DNA of 34,678 nt from UM-FILTER-37-12 sp964344965 (GTDB taxonomy: Bacteria > Patescibacteriota > Patescibacteriia > Magasanikbacterales > UBA922). The first letter of the stretch is position 1, and each line of letters starts with the position of its first letter. The position numbers were made by a program, and so were the translations under genes. Under the pieces are notes generated by a model that saw nothing but the letters and a program-made list of their open reading frames with translations, was not told the DNA's origin and made no database searches. Below are positions 20,855 to 29,068 of this stretch, one piece after another. The stretch spans positions 1 to 34,678 of the forward strand of contig CAYFPJ010000012.1 of assembly GCA_964344965.1 (NCBI GenBank), read 5' to 3'.

Positions 20855-23815
20855 ATGGAAAAATACGACCCAAAAATTATTGAGTCAAAGTGGCAAAAAT
20901 ATTGGGAAGAGAATAAAACTTTTTCTACCCCAGAAGACGCCACTGCAGACAACAAATTTTATATTCTTCCCCAGCTACCATATCCATCTGGCAGCGGTCT
21001 TCATGTTGGCCATGCCGAGGTTTATACAGCCTGTGATATTTATGCTCGCTACCAGAGAATGAAAGGAAAGAAAGTCTTGCAAGTTTTTGGACTTGATTCT
21101 TTCGGCCTACCAGCAGAAAACTATGCTATCAAGACCAACATCCATCCAAAGCAGACCATTGATGAGACTGGAGCAAATTTTGTTTCTCAGGTGAAAGCAC
21201 TTGGCTGCTCTGTGGACTGGGATAGATTTGTACGTTCTAGTGACCCTGGATATTACAAATTTACTCAGTGGTTCTTTCTTCTTATGTACGAACGAGGTTT
21301 GGCCTACCGTAAGACTCAATTAGTCAACTGGTGTGAAAGTTGTAAGACTGTACTTGCTAATGCTCAGGTAGTAGATGGACACTGCGAGCGTTGTGATACT
21401 GAAGTTGTTCAAAAAGAAATGGAACAATGGTATCTCAAGATCACAGACTATGCTGACAGACTACTCGAAGGACTGGATAGAATTGACTGGCCAAAAGAAA
21501 CTATCAAACGACAGAAAGATTGGATTGGAAAATCAGAAGGAGCCGAAGTAGAGTTCAGAGTTCATGGTTCAGAGTTCATGGTTAAGGTGTTTACTACAGC
21601 TCATGATACTATCTACGGGACAACATTTATGGTTTTAGCTCCAGAACACGAGCTAGTGAATAAATTGAAAGATAAGATTGAAAATTGGGATGAAGTCGAA
21701 AAATATATAAGTAAGACTGACAAAAAAACAGAATTAGAACGGCAAATTGAAAAAGAAAAGACAGGAGTCGAATTGAAAGGTGTAAAAGCTATCAATCCAG
21801 TCAACGGAGCAGAGATATCTATCTGGATTGCTGATTATGTTTTGGCTAGCTATGGTACAGGGGCCATTATGGCTGTGCCGGGAGCTGATGAACGTGATTA
21901 CGAATTTGCCCAAAAATTTGGCATAGAGGTCATTTCGGTCGTAGACTCTTCAGAGGAGTTTGTTTCTTACCAAGATATCAAAGCTGATAGACAAAAATAT
22001 AAATTGATAAATTCAGAAGAATTTGACGGATTGGATTATAAAGTCGGTCGACAGAAAATATTGGACAAGCTTGTAGATGTTGGCGCTGGAAAAGAAAAAA
22101 TACAATACAAACTCCGCGACTGGTCTATCTCTCGCCAGAGGTTTTGGGGAGCACCGATTCCAATAGTTGTTAACGAAGAAAGAAAAAATAAAAAACGTAA
22201 TTATATTTTCATACATGGTTACACTGCTGATAGTGAGGCTGTATTTTGGCCATGGTTGAAAAAAGAAATAGAAGCAGAAGGTCATACTGTTACATTGCTT
22301 GATCTACCAGACACAGACAATCCAAAAGCAGATGAACAGGCTCAGTATATTCTTGACAATACTGAGATTGACGAAGATACGGTGATCGTCTCTCATAGTC
22401 ATGGTGGAGCAGTCGCTTTCAAATTATTGGAGAAGCTCAAAAAGAAATTGGTCAAAGTTGTTTTGGTCGACACTTTCATCCGCCCAACATTCAATGATAA
22501 AAAAAGAAAGCCAGTGGAGGAGAGTTGTGATTGGAAATTTGATCTAGAGAAAATAAAAGAATATGCGGATGAATTTATCATGATTGTTGATGATAAATTC
22601 CCAATTATTGAAAATGAACAAGTAGATGAGATGGCTGCAGCGCTTGATGCCAGAGTAGTATATGCCAAGGCCAACGAACCACATCTGACAGCAGCACAAG
22701 AGCAGGTAATTTTGGAAGAATCAATAGTCAGAGGACTGTTGCCAGTAGATTATTCAGATCTACCAGTTATCCTACCAAACGATGTAGACTTCAAACCAAC
22801 TGGTGAATCACCACTGACATACTCCCCAAGTTTTCAAGATGGTATAGAGGAAAAATATGGCAAAGGTTGGAAAAGAGAAGTGGACACACTCGACACCTTC
22901 ATGTGTTCATCTTGGTATTTCTTTCGTTATCTAGACCCAAAAAATGAAAATGAATTTGCTAGTCCAGAAGCTCTCAAAAAGTGGATGCCGGTTGATTTTT
23001 ATCTCGGTGGACCAGAACACGTCAATGGTCATCTTCTCTATGCTCGTTTTTTTACCAAAGTCTTGCATGATGCTGGCTATATAGATTTTGATGAACCTTT
23101 CACAGTTCATCGCCACCAAGGTCTAATTCTCGGACCAGATGGTCGTAAAATGAGTAAACGCTGGAATAATGTCATCAATCCGACCGACGTGGTGGAGAAA
23201 TATGGTGCAGACACTATGCGCATGTACGAGATGTTTATGGGTCCACTAGAAGATGATAAGCCGTGGGATGAAAATGGAGTGAAAGGGGTAAGAAGATTTC
23301 TAGATCGTGTTTGGAATTTACAAGAAAAAGTAGGTGAAGATGGAGAATTAAGCATAGAAGTAGAAAGAAAGCTGCACCAGACAATTAAGAAAGTTGGAGA
23401 CGATTTGGCTACTCTTGGATTCAACACTGCCATTGCTAAACTAATGGAGCTAGTCAATGAATTTTATAAGCAAGAGAAAGTACCAGTTACTAGTTACCAG
23501 TCACTAGTTACCATACTTGCCCCACTAGCACCACATATGTCCGAAGAGCTCTGGTCACGACTAGGTAATAAGACAAGTATTGCTGGAGAGAAATGGCCAG
23601 ATTATGATGAGAATAAGCTGGTCAGCGACACCATTGAACTTGCTGTACAAGTGAATGGAAAAGTACGAGCAACTATTGAAGTGTCTCCAGAAGCTTCAGA
23701 AGAGGAAGTAAAAGAAGTGGCTTTTGCTCACGACAATGTTAGCAAATGGATGGAATGTGGAGAGGCTAAGAAGGTGATTTATGTGAAGGGAAGGATTTTG
23801 AATATTGTGGTTTGA
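20855..23815 (+). CDS. leuS: leucyl-tRNA synthetase with an embedded alpha/beta-hydrolase domain
   Basis: Charges tRNA-Leu. The synthetase parts are complete: HIGH-type LHVGH (49-53), zinc cysteines 160/163/177/180, the CP1 editing domain (about 225-415, with the GTGAIMAVPGADERDYEF motif), RDWSISRQRFWGAPIP, KMSKR (765-769) and a C-terminal tRNA-binding domain. Between GAPIPIV (432-438) and DLPVILP (635-641), where other bacterial enzymes have some 15 residues, about 185 residues are inserted. They read as an RBBP9/YdeN-like serine hydrolase: strand plus oxyanion motif YIFIHGY (450-456), nucleophile elbow SHSHGG (Ser515), acid in IVDDKFP (Asp579 or 580) and EPHLTAA (His610). The triad looks intact. 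Two 14-bp tandem repeats occur in the gene. The stop is UGA. Confidence 0.95.
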   Translation: MEKYDPKIIESKWQKYWEENKTFSTPEDATADNKFYILPQLPYPSGSGLHVGHAEVYTACDIYARYQRMKGKKVLQVFGLDSFGLPAENYAIKTNIHPKQTIDETGANFVSQVKALGCSVDWDRFVRSSDPGYYKFTQWFFLLMYERGLAYRKTQLVNWCESCKTVLANAQVVDGHCERCDTEVVQKEMEQWYLKITDYADRLLEGLDRIDWPKETIKRQKDWIGKSEGAEVEFRVHGSEFMVKVFTTAHDTIYGTTFMVLAPEHELVNKLKDKIENWDEVEKYISKTDKKTELERQIEKEKTGVELKGVKAINPVNGAEISIWIADYVLASYGTGAIMAVPGADERDYEFAQKFGIEVISVVDSSEEFVSYQDIKADRQKYKLINSEEFDGLDYKVGRQKILDKLVDVGAGKEKIQYKLRDWSISRQRFWGAPIPIVVNEERKNKKRNYIFIHGYTADSEAVFWPWLKKEIEAEGHTVTLLDLPDTDNPKADEQAQYILDNTEIDEDTVIVSHSHGGAVAFKLLEKLKKKLVKVVLVDTFIRPTFNDKKRKPVEESCDWKFDLEKIKEYADEFIMIVDDKFPIIENEQVDEMAAALDARVVYAKANEPHLTAAQEQVILEESIVRGLLPVDYSDLPVILPNDVDFKPTGESPLTYSPSFQDGIEEKYGKGWKREVDTLDTFMCSSWYFFRYLDPKNENEFASPEALKKWMPVDFYLGGPEHVNGHLLYARFFTKVLHDAGYIDFDEPFTVHRHQGLILGPDGRKMSKRWNNVINPTDVVEKYGADTMRMYEMFMGPLEDDKPWDENGVKGVRRFLDRVWNLQEKVGEDGELSIEVERKLHQTIKKVGDDLATLGFNTAIAKLMELVNEFYKQEKVPVTSYQSLVTILAPLAPHMSEELWSRLGNKTSIAGEKWPDYDENKLVSDTIELAVQVNGKVRATIEVSPEASEEEVKEVAFAHDNVSKWMECGEAKKVIYVKGRILNIVV
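21556..21583. repeat. perfect 14-bp tandem repeat inside leuS (editing domain)
   Basis: CAGAGTTCATGGTT twice in a row, encoding most of the loop VHGSEFMVK in the CP1 region. Confidence 0.8.
22190..22729 (+). other. alpha/beta-hydrolase domain encoded inside leuS
   Basis: Codons for about residues 446-625 of LeuRS. The order of elements (HG oxyanion loop, SxSxG elbow with Ser515, Asp579/580, His610) is that of a free-standing RBBP9/YdeN hydrolase of about 180 aa. It sits in frame with no sign of a start or stop of its own and with the same base composition as the host gene. Confidence 0.85.
23481..23508. repeat. 14-bp tandem repeat inside leuS (anticodon-binding region)
   Basis: TACCAGTTACTAGT then TACCAGTCACTAGT, one mismatch, encoding PVTSYQSLVT. 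Confidence 0.75.
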
Positions 23816-23840
23816 TTTTAATAGAATACGGATTTATAGG

Positions 23841-24273
23841 ATTTTTACGTCATCTCGACCGAGCCCAAAGGCGAGTGGAGAGATCCCATCGCTATCATGA
23901 GATCCTTCGGCTGCGCTCGGGATGAGGTGGTGATATTTGTATGCAAAAAAGTTTTTATGTATATATAATGAGCAATTCTAGAAGAACTGTATTATATATT
24001 GGTATTACAAATTCATTAGAGAGGAGATATATTGAACATAGTTTTAAGAAGAATAGAAACAGTTTTACTTTCAGATATAATATATGTGATTTACTATATT
24101 ATGAAGAATATTCTTCTTCACTCGATGTGATAGCAAGAGAAAAGCAGTTGAAGAGGTGGGGCAGAACAAAGAAAATGAATTTAATAGAGCAGGAGAATCC
24201 TTACTTAGAAAATTTATTTAAGATTTCACGAGATTCCTCGGCTCCTTTCAGTCGCCCGGAATGACGTAAAAAT
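23841..24273 (+). mobile_element. GIY-YIG cassette between inverted repeats (putative)
   Basis: ATTTTTACGTCAT (23841-23853) and ATGACGTAAAAAT (24261-24273) are perfect 13-bp inverted ends. Inside each end is a palindromic repeat of the GAGATCCTTCGGC..TCGGGATGA class: full length on the left (about 23850-23930) and half length on the right (24229-24265). The only gene inside is the GIY-YIG endonuclease. The cassette ends three bases before the comEC start codon. Mobility is inferred from the layout. Confidence 0.5.
23941..24264 (+). CDS. GIY-YIG domain endonuclease (UPF0213/COG2827 type)
   Basis: Small stand-alone GIY-YIG nuclease. The paired motif is FYVYIM (residues 5-10) and LYIGIT (18-23), followed by LERR and by EYSSSLDVIAREKQLKRWGRTKK, in which Arg and Glu of the active site are expected. 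The fold is complete by about residue 90. The last 14 residues (ISRDSSAPFSRPE) and the UGA stop are encoded by the flanking palindromic repeat, so the frame has run into the repeat. Targets of this family are not known. The gene sits in a cassette with inverted ends directly before comEC. Confidence 0.85.
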   Translation: MQKSFYVYIMSNSRRTVLYIGITNSLERRYIEHSFKKNRNSFTFRYNICDLLYYEEYSSSLDVIAREKQLKRWGRTKKMNLIEQENPYLENLFKISRDSSAPFSRPE

Positions 24274-24276
24274 TTT

Positions 24277-25782
24277 ATGGAGGGAATAAAAAAGATTTTA
24301 AACTCAAAAAACAAAACATTCACAGTGTTTTGTTTTTGTTTTTTGGTAGGGGTAGGATTCATTTCAGTTATTGATTTTGAAATTGATTTCGTTTATATCT
24401 ATTTATCTCTATTTATCTCCATCTCTATTCTAATAATATTTTGGCAAAATAAGACAGTTCGTTTTTTTGTAATTTGCTTTTTATTTTTCACAATAGGTGT
24501 TGGTAGGTATCTTGTTTCTATTCCGTCTGACAATCAAAATAATATCATCCACTACACTGGTGAAAAGAAAATAGTGATCGGATACGTATCAGCAGAACCA
24601 GATATTCGGATGGATAGTGCTCGGTATATAGTCGACGGACTACAGACTACGGACCACAGTCAGGATTACGGAGGAAAAATTTATCTTAAATATTTGCTTT
24701 ATCCTCGTTATGAATATGGAGATAAATTGGAAATTGAATGTAATCTGGAAGCGCCAGAGCCCATAGAAGATTTTCGTTATGACAAGTATCTAGCTAGATT
24801 TGGAGTCCATACTCTTTGTCAAAATCCGAAAATTACAAAAATAGGGTCAGAGGGGGGGAGTAAGATTTTGGCGAGTATCTATGACATGAAAACAGTAGTG
24901 GCTGATAAGATCAACAAGCTTTGGCACGAACCAAAAGCAAGCTTCATGGCAGGACTTCTGTATGGTTATCGAGGTGGATTAGGAGAATTGAACGAATTAT
25001 TTAATCGCACTGGTGTCACTCATATCGTAGCTATTTCTGGCTACAATATTACGATCATTGCCACCATCCTCATCAGTATCTGTCTTGGCCTTTATATCCC
25101 ACGAAAGAAAGCTTTTTGGGTGATTAGTCTTGGTATTGTAGTTTTTGTTATTTTTGCCGGCCTGTCTGCCTCAGTAGTACGAGCTGGAGTGATGGGGGTC
25201 ATTGTTTTGCTTTCACGGCAGACGGGCAGAGTCTCTCAAGTCGGGACAGTGATGTTACTCACAGCAGTGCTTATGACTCTCCACAATCCCTATATTCTAA
25301 TGTGGGATGCAGGCTTCCAGCTTTCTTTCATTTCTACACTTGGTTTAGTATATCTAGCTGCCAAGATTAGAAAGCCTTTTGACAAAATTCCAGAATATTT
25401 TGGTATCAAGGAATCTTTAATTTCTACCTTAGCTGCTATCATTGCCACCTTACCGCTAATATTGTTTCAATTTGGTCGACTCTCGATTGTTGCTCCGATT
25501 GTTAATGTGCTTATTCTTTGGATTATTCCTTGGATCATGATGCTTGGTTTTTTTGCTGTCTTACTTAGTTTTGTTTTTAATCCTTTGGCCCTGGTAGTTT
25601 CTTGGCTTGCTGGAATCATGATGAGCTATATTATCGTGACAGTAAGATGGTTTGCCAGTTTAAAATTTGCTGCAGTCGATTTGTATTTTCCACTGTGGGG
25701 TATGGTATTTGGCTATCTTATGTTATTTTTGTGGATTAATGGTAATTTTTCTAAAAAGATAAAAAATAAATTATCCCTATGA
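24277..25782 (+). CDS. comEC: ComEC/Rec2 competence channel, membrane part
   Basis: Inner-membrane channel for uptake of single-stranded DNA. Three N-terminal hydrophobic segments and a DUF4131-like extracytoplasmic domain (about 80-200) come first. The Competence domain follows: GLLYGYRGGLGELNELFNRTGVTHIVAISGYNITI, then about seven membrane helices. At 501 aa it ends before the usual metallo-beta-lactamase domain, which is encoded by the next gene, overlapping by four bases (ATGA). The segment GLQTTDHSQ is encoded by a heptamer repeat (24637-24657). The GIY-YIG cassette abuts the start codon and may influence expression. Confidence 0.9.
   Translation: MEGIKKILNSKNKTFTVFCFCFLVGVGFISVIDFEIDFVYIYLSLFISISILIIFWQNKTVRFFVICFLFFTIGVGRYLVSIPSDNQNNIIHYTGEKKIVIGYVSAEPDIRMDSARYIVDGLQTTDHSQDYGGKIYLKYLLYPRYEYGDKLEIECNLEAPEPIEDFRYDKYLARFGVHTLCQNPKITKIGSEGGSKILASIYDMKTVVADKINKLWHEPKASFMAGLLYGYRGGLGELNELFNRTGVTHIVAISGYNITIIATILISICLGLYIPRKKAFWVISLGIVVFVIFAGLSASVVRAGVMGVIVLLSRQTGRVSQVGTVMLLTAVLMTLHNPYILMWDAGFQLSFISTLGLVYLAAKIRKPFDKIPEYFGIKESLISTLAAIIATLPLILFQFGRLSIVAPIVNVLILWIIPWIMMLGFFAVLLSFVFNPLALVVSWLAGIMMSYIIVTVRWFASLKFAAVDLYFPLWGMVFGYLMLFLWINGNFSKKIKNKLSL
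24637..24657. repeat. heptamer repeat inside comEC
   Basis: GGACTAC AGACTAC GGACCAC in tandem, in frame within the extracytoplasmic domain. Confidence 0.6.
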
Positions 25783-26705
25783 AAAAAGCCCAGGTTATTA
25801 TTTTCTTAACTATAATCTTGATCATTATTCTAATTTTCATGATCAAACAAGAAGACAAAACTATAGATAAATTTGGTGATAGTCAGGTCGAGCAAATTGA
25901 TAGACTTGAGGTGATTTTTTTAGACATTGGTCAGGGTGACGCTACTTTAATAAATTTTCCAGATAGTCAACAAATGCTTGTTGATTGCGCTATTGATGCT
26001 CGCATTATTGAATCTCTTGGCAGAAATATGGATTTTTATGATCGCAAGATTGACTATCTTTTGATTACTCACCCAGACCTAGATCATTATGGAGGCTGTA
26101 TAGATGTGTTAGAGAGGTTTGAGATTGGACATATTATCTACAATGGATTCGACAAAAGTTATGATGATTTTTGGCTGACATTCATGCAGTCTGTAGAACA
26201 GGAAATATCCGAAGGGGCAAAATATACAATCATAGAAAAAGAGGATGTTTGGGAAATAGCAGACACACAGATACATTTTATGTATCCAGATCATCCTATT
26301 GATCTAGACTCTGGCATTCCTGGGCTCAATACAGATGTAGGACCAAATGATACATCCATTATTTTCAAACTTACTCACCAGGATTATGATTTTTTGTTTA
26401 CAGCTGATGGAGAAGAGGATTTGGAACACTACCTCATTGAAACTTACGGAGAACAGCTTGATGTAGAAGTATTGAAGGCTGGACACCATGGTAGTGGCAC
26501 GTCTTCTATTACAGAATTTGTGAGTTCTACTAGTCCATTATATACAATTATTTCTGCAGGTAAGAATAATAATTTTGGTCACCCCTCAAGGAGAGTATTG
26601 AAAAGACTAGAAAGAGCTGGTAGTAGAGTATTGAGGACTGATCTAGAAGGTGATATAATAATTAGGATAGAAAATGGAGGACTAGTGACTCCGTCAGGTA
26701 ACTAG
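25779..26705 (+). CDS. ComEC-type metallo-beta-lactamase-fold nuclease, separate gene
   Basis: Corresponds to the C-terminal domain of long ComEC proteins, thought to degrade the non-transported DNA strand. One N-terminal membrane helix (5-21) anchors it. MBL motifs are present: VIFLDIGQGDATLI, metal-binding THPDLDHYGG, and LKAGHHGSG, then SAGKNNNFGHPS. The start ATG overlaps the comEC stop by four bases, so the two are translationally coupled, and both halves are complete. The likely complex is a channel plus nuclease on the outer face of the membrane. Confidence 0.88.
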   Translation: MKKAQVIIFLTIILIIILIFMIKQEDKTIDKFGDSQVEQIDRLEVIFLDIGQGDATLINFPDSQQMLVDCAIDARIIESLGRNMDFYDRKIDYLLITHPDLDHYGGCIDVLERFEIGHIIYNGFDKSYDDFWLTFMQSVEQEISEGAKYTIIEKEDVWEIADTQIHFMYPDHPIDLDSGIPGLNTDVGPNDTSIIFKLTHQDYDFLFTADGEEDLEHYLIETYGEQLDVEVLKAGHHGSGTSSITEFVSSTSPLYTIISAGKNNNFGHPSRRVLKRLERAGSRVLRTDLEGDIIIRIENGGLVTPSGN

Positions 26706-26712
26706 GTTTTTT

Positions 26713-28125
26713 ATGAAGAAGATATTTTTAGCTATTTTTATTGCTGTTTTTACACCATCTTTTGTTTTTGCTGAAAATTTTAATTTTCTTATTGACCAAG
26801 GATTATATATATCAAACAACAATGCTTTTGCAGGAGATACGGTCAAGGTGTATACAGTAGTTGTCAATAATGATTTCCCGCTGTTTTCTGCCAAAGTTAC
26901 TTTTTTTAACAACGGGGTTCATATTGGGACAGCTGAAATTGAGAATCTTCCTTTTGAAAGTGCTGAGCAAGTATCTATCAACTACACATTGACAGAAGGA
27001 GAACAAAATATTGAAGCCAGGATGATAGACATAAAAGTCACTGACCAGGTAGGCACTCAATTGGAGATTACTCAAGAACAGTTGGCAAATTACCAAGCTA
27101 CTAGAGAATTTGATATAGATATTGACACGGATGGTGATGATGTGGGTGATGCAGAGGATTTGGATGATGATAATGATGGACTTAGTGATACAAAAGAAAA
27201 AGAGTTGGGGACAGATCCCTTGAGTACTGACACAGATGGTGACGGTCTTGTGGATAAAGAAGAGATTGATACTGGCCTAAACCCTTTGTCTTCTGACACA
27301 GATGGTGATGGTAAAAGTGATACTGATGATTTGTTTCCAAAGGATGGTAATGAATGGGCTGATGCAGATAATGACGGGACAGGAGACAACGGAGACTTAG
27401 ACGATGACAACGATGGACTCAGCGATCAAGATGAGATCAACTTTGGTAGTGACCCTCTCAAAAGCGATAGTGACGGTGATGGGCTTTCTGACAATATGGA
27501 AAAAGAGAAGGGTACAGACCCAAATAACAATGATTCAGATGGTGATGGTATTTTTGACAAAGAGGAGGTGGACAGTGGCACAGATCCTGCAAAAAACGAC
27601 ACTGATGAAGATGGTCTCAGTGATAGTAAGGAGAAAGAATTTGGAACTGATCCAATGAAAGCTGACACTGATGAAGATGGCCTTAGTGATGGAGAGGAGG
27701 ATGAAAAAGGTTCTGATCCTTTAAAACAAGATACAGATGGGGATGGTACAAACGATCTTTTGGATGCTTTTCCAATTGACCCAGAGGAATCTATTGATAC
27801 AGACTTGGATGGCATTGGAAACAACCTGGATGATGACGATGATGGGGATGGTATTGGGGATCTTGAAGAGAGTTCATTTGGCACAGACCCTTTGAAGGTC
27901 GACACTGATGAAGATGGTCTTAGTGATGGAGAAGAAAAGGAAAAAGGCTCAAATCCAATCGTAGCAGACACAGATGGTGATGGTAGGATAGACGGCGCAG
28001 ACCAAAACCCACTCGAAGCAGACAACCTTACCCTCAAGCGGATCATTCAATTTTCTGCCCTAGGTTCATTTATTGTGTTTATTATTTTTACTAGTTTATA
28101 TGCGTACAGAAGGGATAGGAGGTAG
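26713..28125 (+). CDS. secreted thrombospondin type-3 repeat (Ca2+-binding) surface protein
   Basis: A signal peptide (residues 1-20, ending VFA) leads to a beta-sandwich-like domain (about 21-135) with VKVYTVVVNN and AKVTFFNNG, as in CARDB/Ig-like modules. Residues about 135-440 are a run of TSP3 repeats, DxDxDGxxD spaced with GTDP turns, that would bind many Ca2+ ions and form a stiff rod. A C-terminal membrane helix (about 446-464) with YRRDRR behind it anchors the protein. The DNA of the repeats is itself repetitive, so length may vary between strains. It lies seven bases after the ComEC nuclease gene, inside the same run of genes; a role in attachment or surface structure is inferred. 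Confidence 0.85.
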   Translation: MKKIFLAIFIAVFTPSFVFAENFNFLIDQGLYISNNNAFAGDTVKVYTVVVNNDFPLFSAKVTFFNNGVHIGTAEIENLPFESAEQVSINYTLTEGEQNIEARMIDIKVTDQVGTQLEITQEQLANYQATREFDIDIDTDGDDVGDAEDLDDDNDGLSDTKEKELGTDPLSTDTDGDGLVDKEEIDTGLNPLSSDTDGDGKSDTDDLFPKDGNEWADADNDGTGDNGDLDDDNDGLSDQDEINFGSDPLKSDSDGDGLSDNMEKEKGTDPNNNDSDGDGIFDKEEVDSGTDPAKNDTDEDGLSDSKEKEFGTDPMKADTDEDGLSDGEEDEKGSDPLKQDTDGDGTNDLLDAFPIDPEESIDTDLDGIGNNLDDDDDGDGIGDLEESSFGTDPLKVDTDEDGLSDGEEKEKGSNPIVADTDGDGRIDGADQNPLEADNLTLKRIIQFSALGSFIVFIIFTSLYAYRRDRR

Positions 28126-28699
28126 GAGGATTTGGGTCATAGTGGTTATAATTTTAGTAGCTATGGGAGCATACTGGGTGTTGGGTTATTCATTTGACTT
28201 TCTCAATTTTGATAAAGATGACGAAGCATACAGTCAAAAAACAGATCAATATCTAATAACACAACTAGTCGAAAATCAAGCTAAGGCTTGGGAAACAGGG
28301 GATATAGAGCTATTGAAATCGACCATGCATCCAGATATTATTTTTGCCTATCCAGGTCGTAGGTTGAATTTTGATCAGGTTGTGGAAGATCTTACTTTTT
28401 ACAAAGATGCTTTTTCAGATACAAAAATTTATATTCATAATATAATCATCGATGGCGATATGGTCGCTGTAGAGTGGCAATTCGCTTCCACTGAAATAGA
28501 AAGCGGTAAACGAACAGTGGTTAGTGATGGGATTATCGGTAAGATAAAAGATGGTAAGATTATAGAGTGGAGAGAATATTTGGACGGAAGAGTAAGTAGA
28601 ATGCAAAAGGTGGGTGCTCTGCCTCTTGAAGAAGGTTTGGACCCTTTTCCTTCTCCTGAAGGTTCCCTTCGTAATTTCTGTAGTGTAGCTTGTAATTAA
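28100..28699 (+). CDS. membrane-anchored SnoaL/NTF2-like protein
   Basis: An N-terminal membrane helix (about 10-28) is followed by an NTF2-like alpha+beta domain: NQAKAWETGDIELLKSTMHPDI, then DQVVEDLTFYKDAF, DGDMVAVEWQF and IGKIKDGKIIEWREYLD. This order is typical of SnoaL-like domains. The catalytic role, if any, is unknown. The start ATG 28100 overlaps the end of the TSP3 gene by 26 bases and has a GGATAGGAGG-like purine run just after it; an earlier ATG at 28073 would give nine extra residues. The C-terminal tail (about 30 residues) has Pro, Ser and two Cys. Confidence 0.75.
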   Translation: MRTEGIGGRRIWVIVVIILVAMGAYWVLGYSFDFLNFDKDDEAYSQKTDQYLITQLVENQAKAWETGDIELLKSTMHPDIIFAYPGRRLNFDQVVEDLTFYKDAFSDTKIYIHNIIIDGDMVAVEWQFASTEIESGKRTVVSDGIIGKIKDGKIIEWREYLDGRVSRMQKVGALPLEEGLDPFPSPEGSLRNFCSVACN

Positions 28700-28720
28700 T
28701 TTTAACCTTATAATAACAAT

Positions 28721-29068
28721 ATGAGATTGTTACTTCGTTGGTTGTTGAACGGTCTTACAATTTTGGCCATTGCTTACTACCTACCAGGAGTAGAGATTGC
28801 AGGATTTTATTCTGCCCTTATTGCCGCTTTGATTTTGGGTCTTATCAATGCTATTATTCGTCCGATACTTCTCATATTGACTCTACCAATCAATTTACTT
28901 AGCTTGGGATTGTTCACTTTTGTAGTCAACGCTCTTATGTTTTGGCTTGGTTCTACTATAGTGAAAGGATTTGAAGTGGATGGATTTGGCTCAGCTTTTT
29001 TTGGAGCACTACTGCTTACTTTTGTTAGTTGGGTGGTGGGAAAAAGTCTAAAAAGCCCAAAAAGCTAG
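28721..29068 (+). CDS. phage-holin family 4 (mycobacterial-type) membrane protein
   Basis: 115 aa with four membrane segments and the conserved GLINAIIRPILLILTLPINLLSLGLF core of PF04020 proteins. Despite the family name these are usually chromosomal membrane proteins of unknown role, with no lysin gene beside them, as here. The last residues (KSLKSPKS) are encoded by AAAAAG-rich sequence that runs into the left arm of the next cassette. Confidence 0.85.
   Translation: MRLLLRWLLNGLTILAIAYYLPGVEIAGFYSALIAALILGLINAIIRPILLILTLPINLLSLGLFTFVVNALMFWLGSTIVKGFEVDGFGSAFFGALLLTFVSWVVGKSLKSPKS

Noticed and set aside
27426..28046. 206-codon Ser/Pro-rich minus-strand frame
   Set aside because: Antisense of the TSP3 repeats; GAT-rich codons leave the opposite frame open.
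28721..29068. Prophage lysis gene
   Set aside because: The holin-family-4 protein is common on chromosomes and no phage genes surround it.
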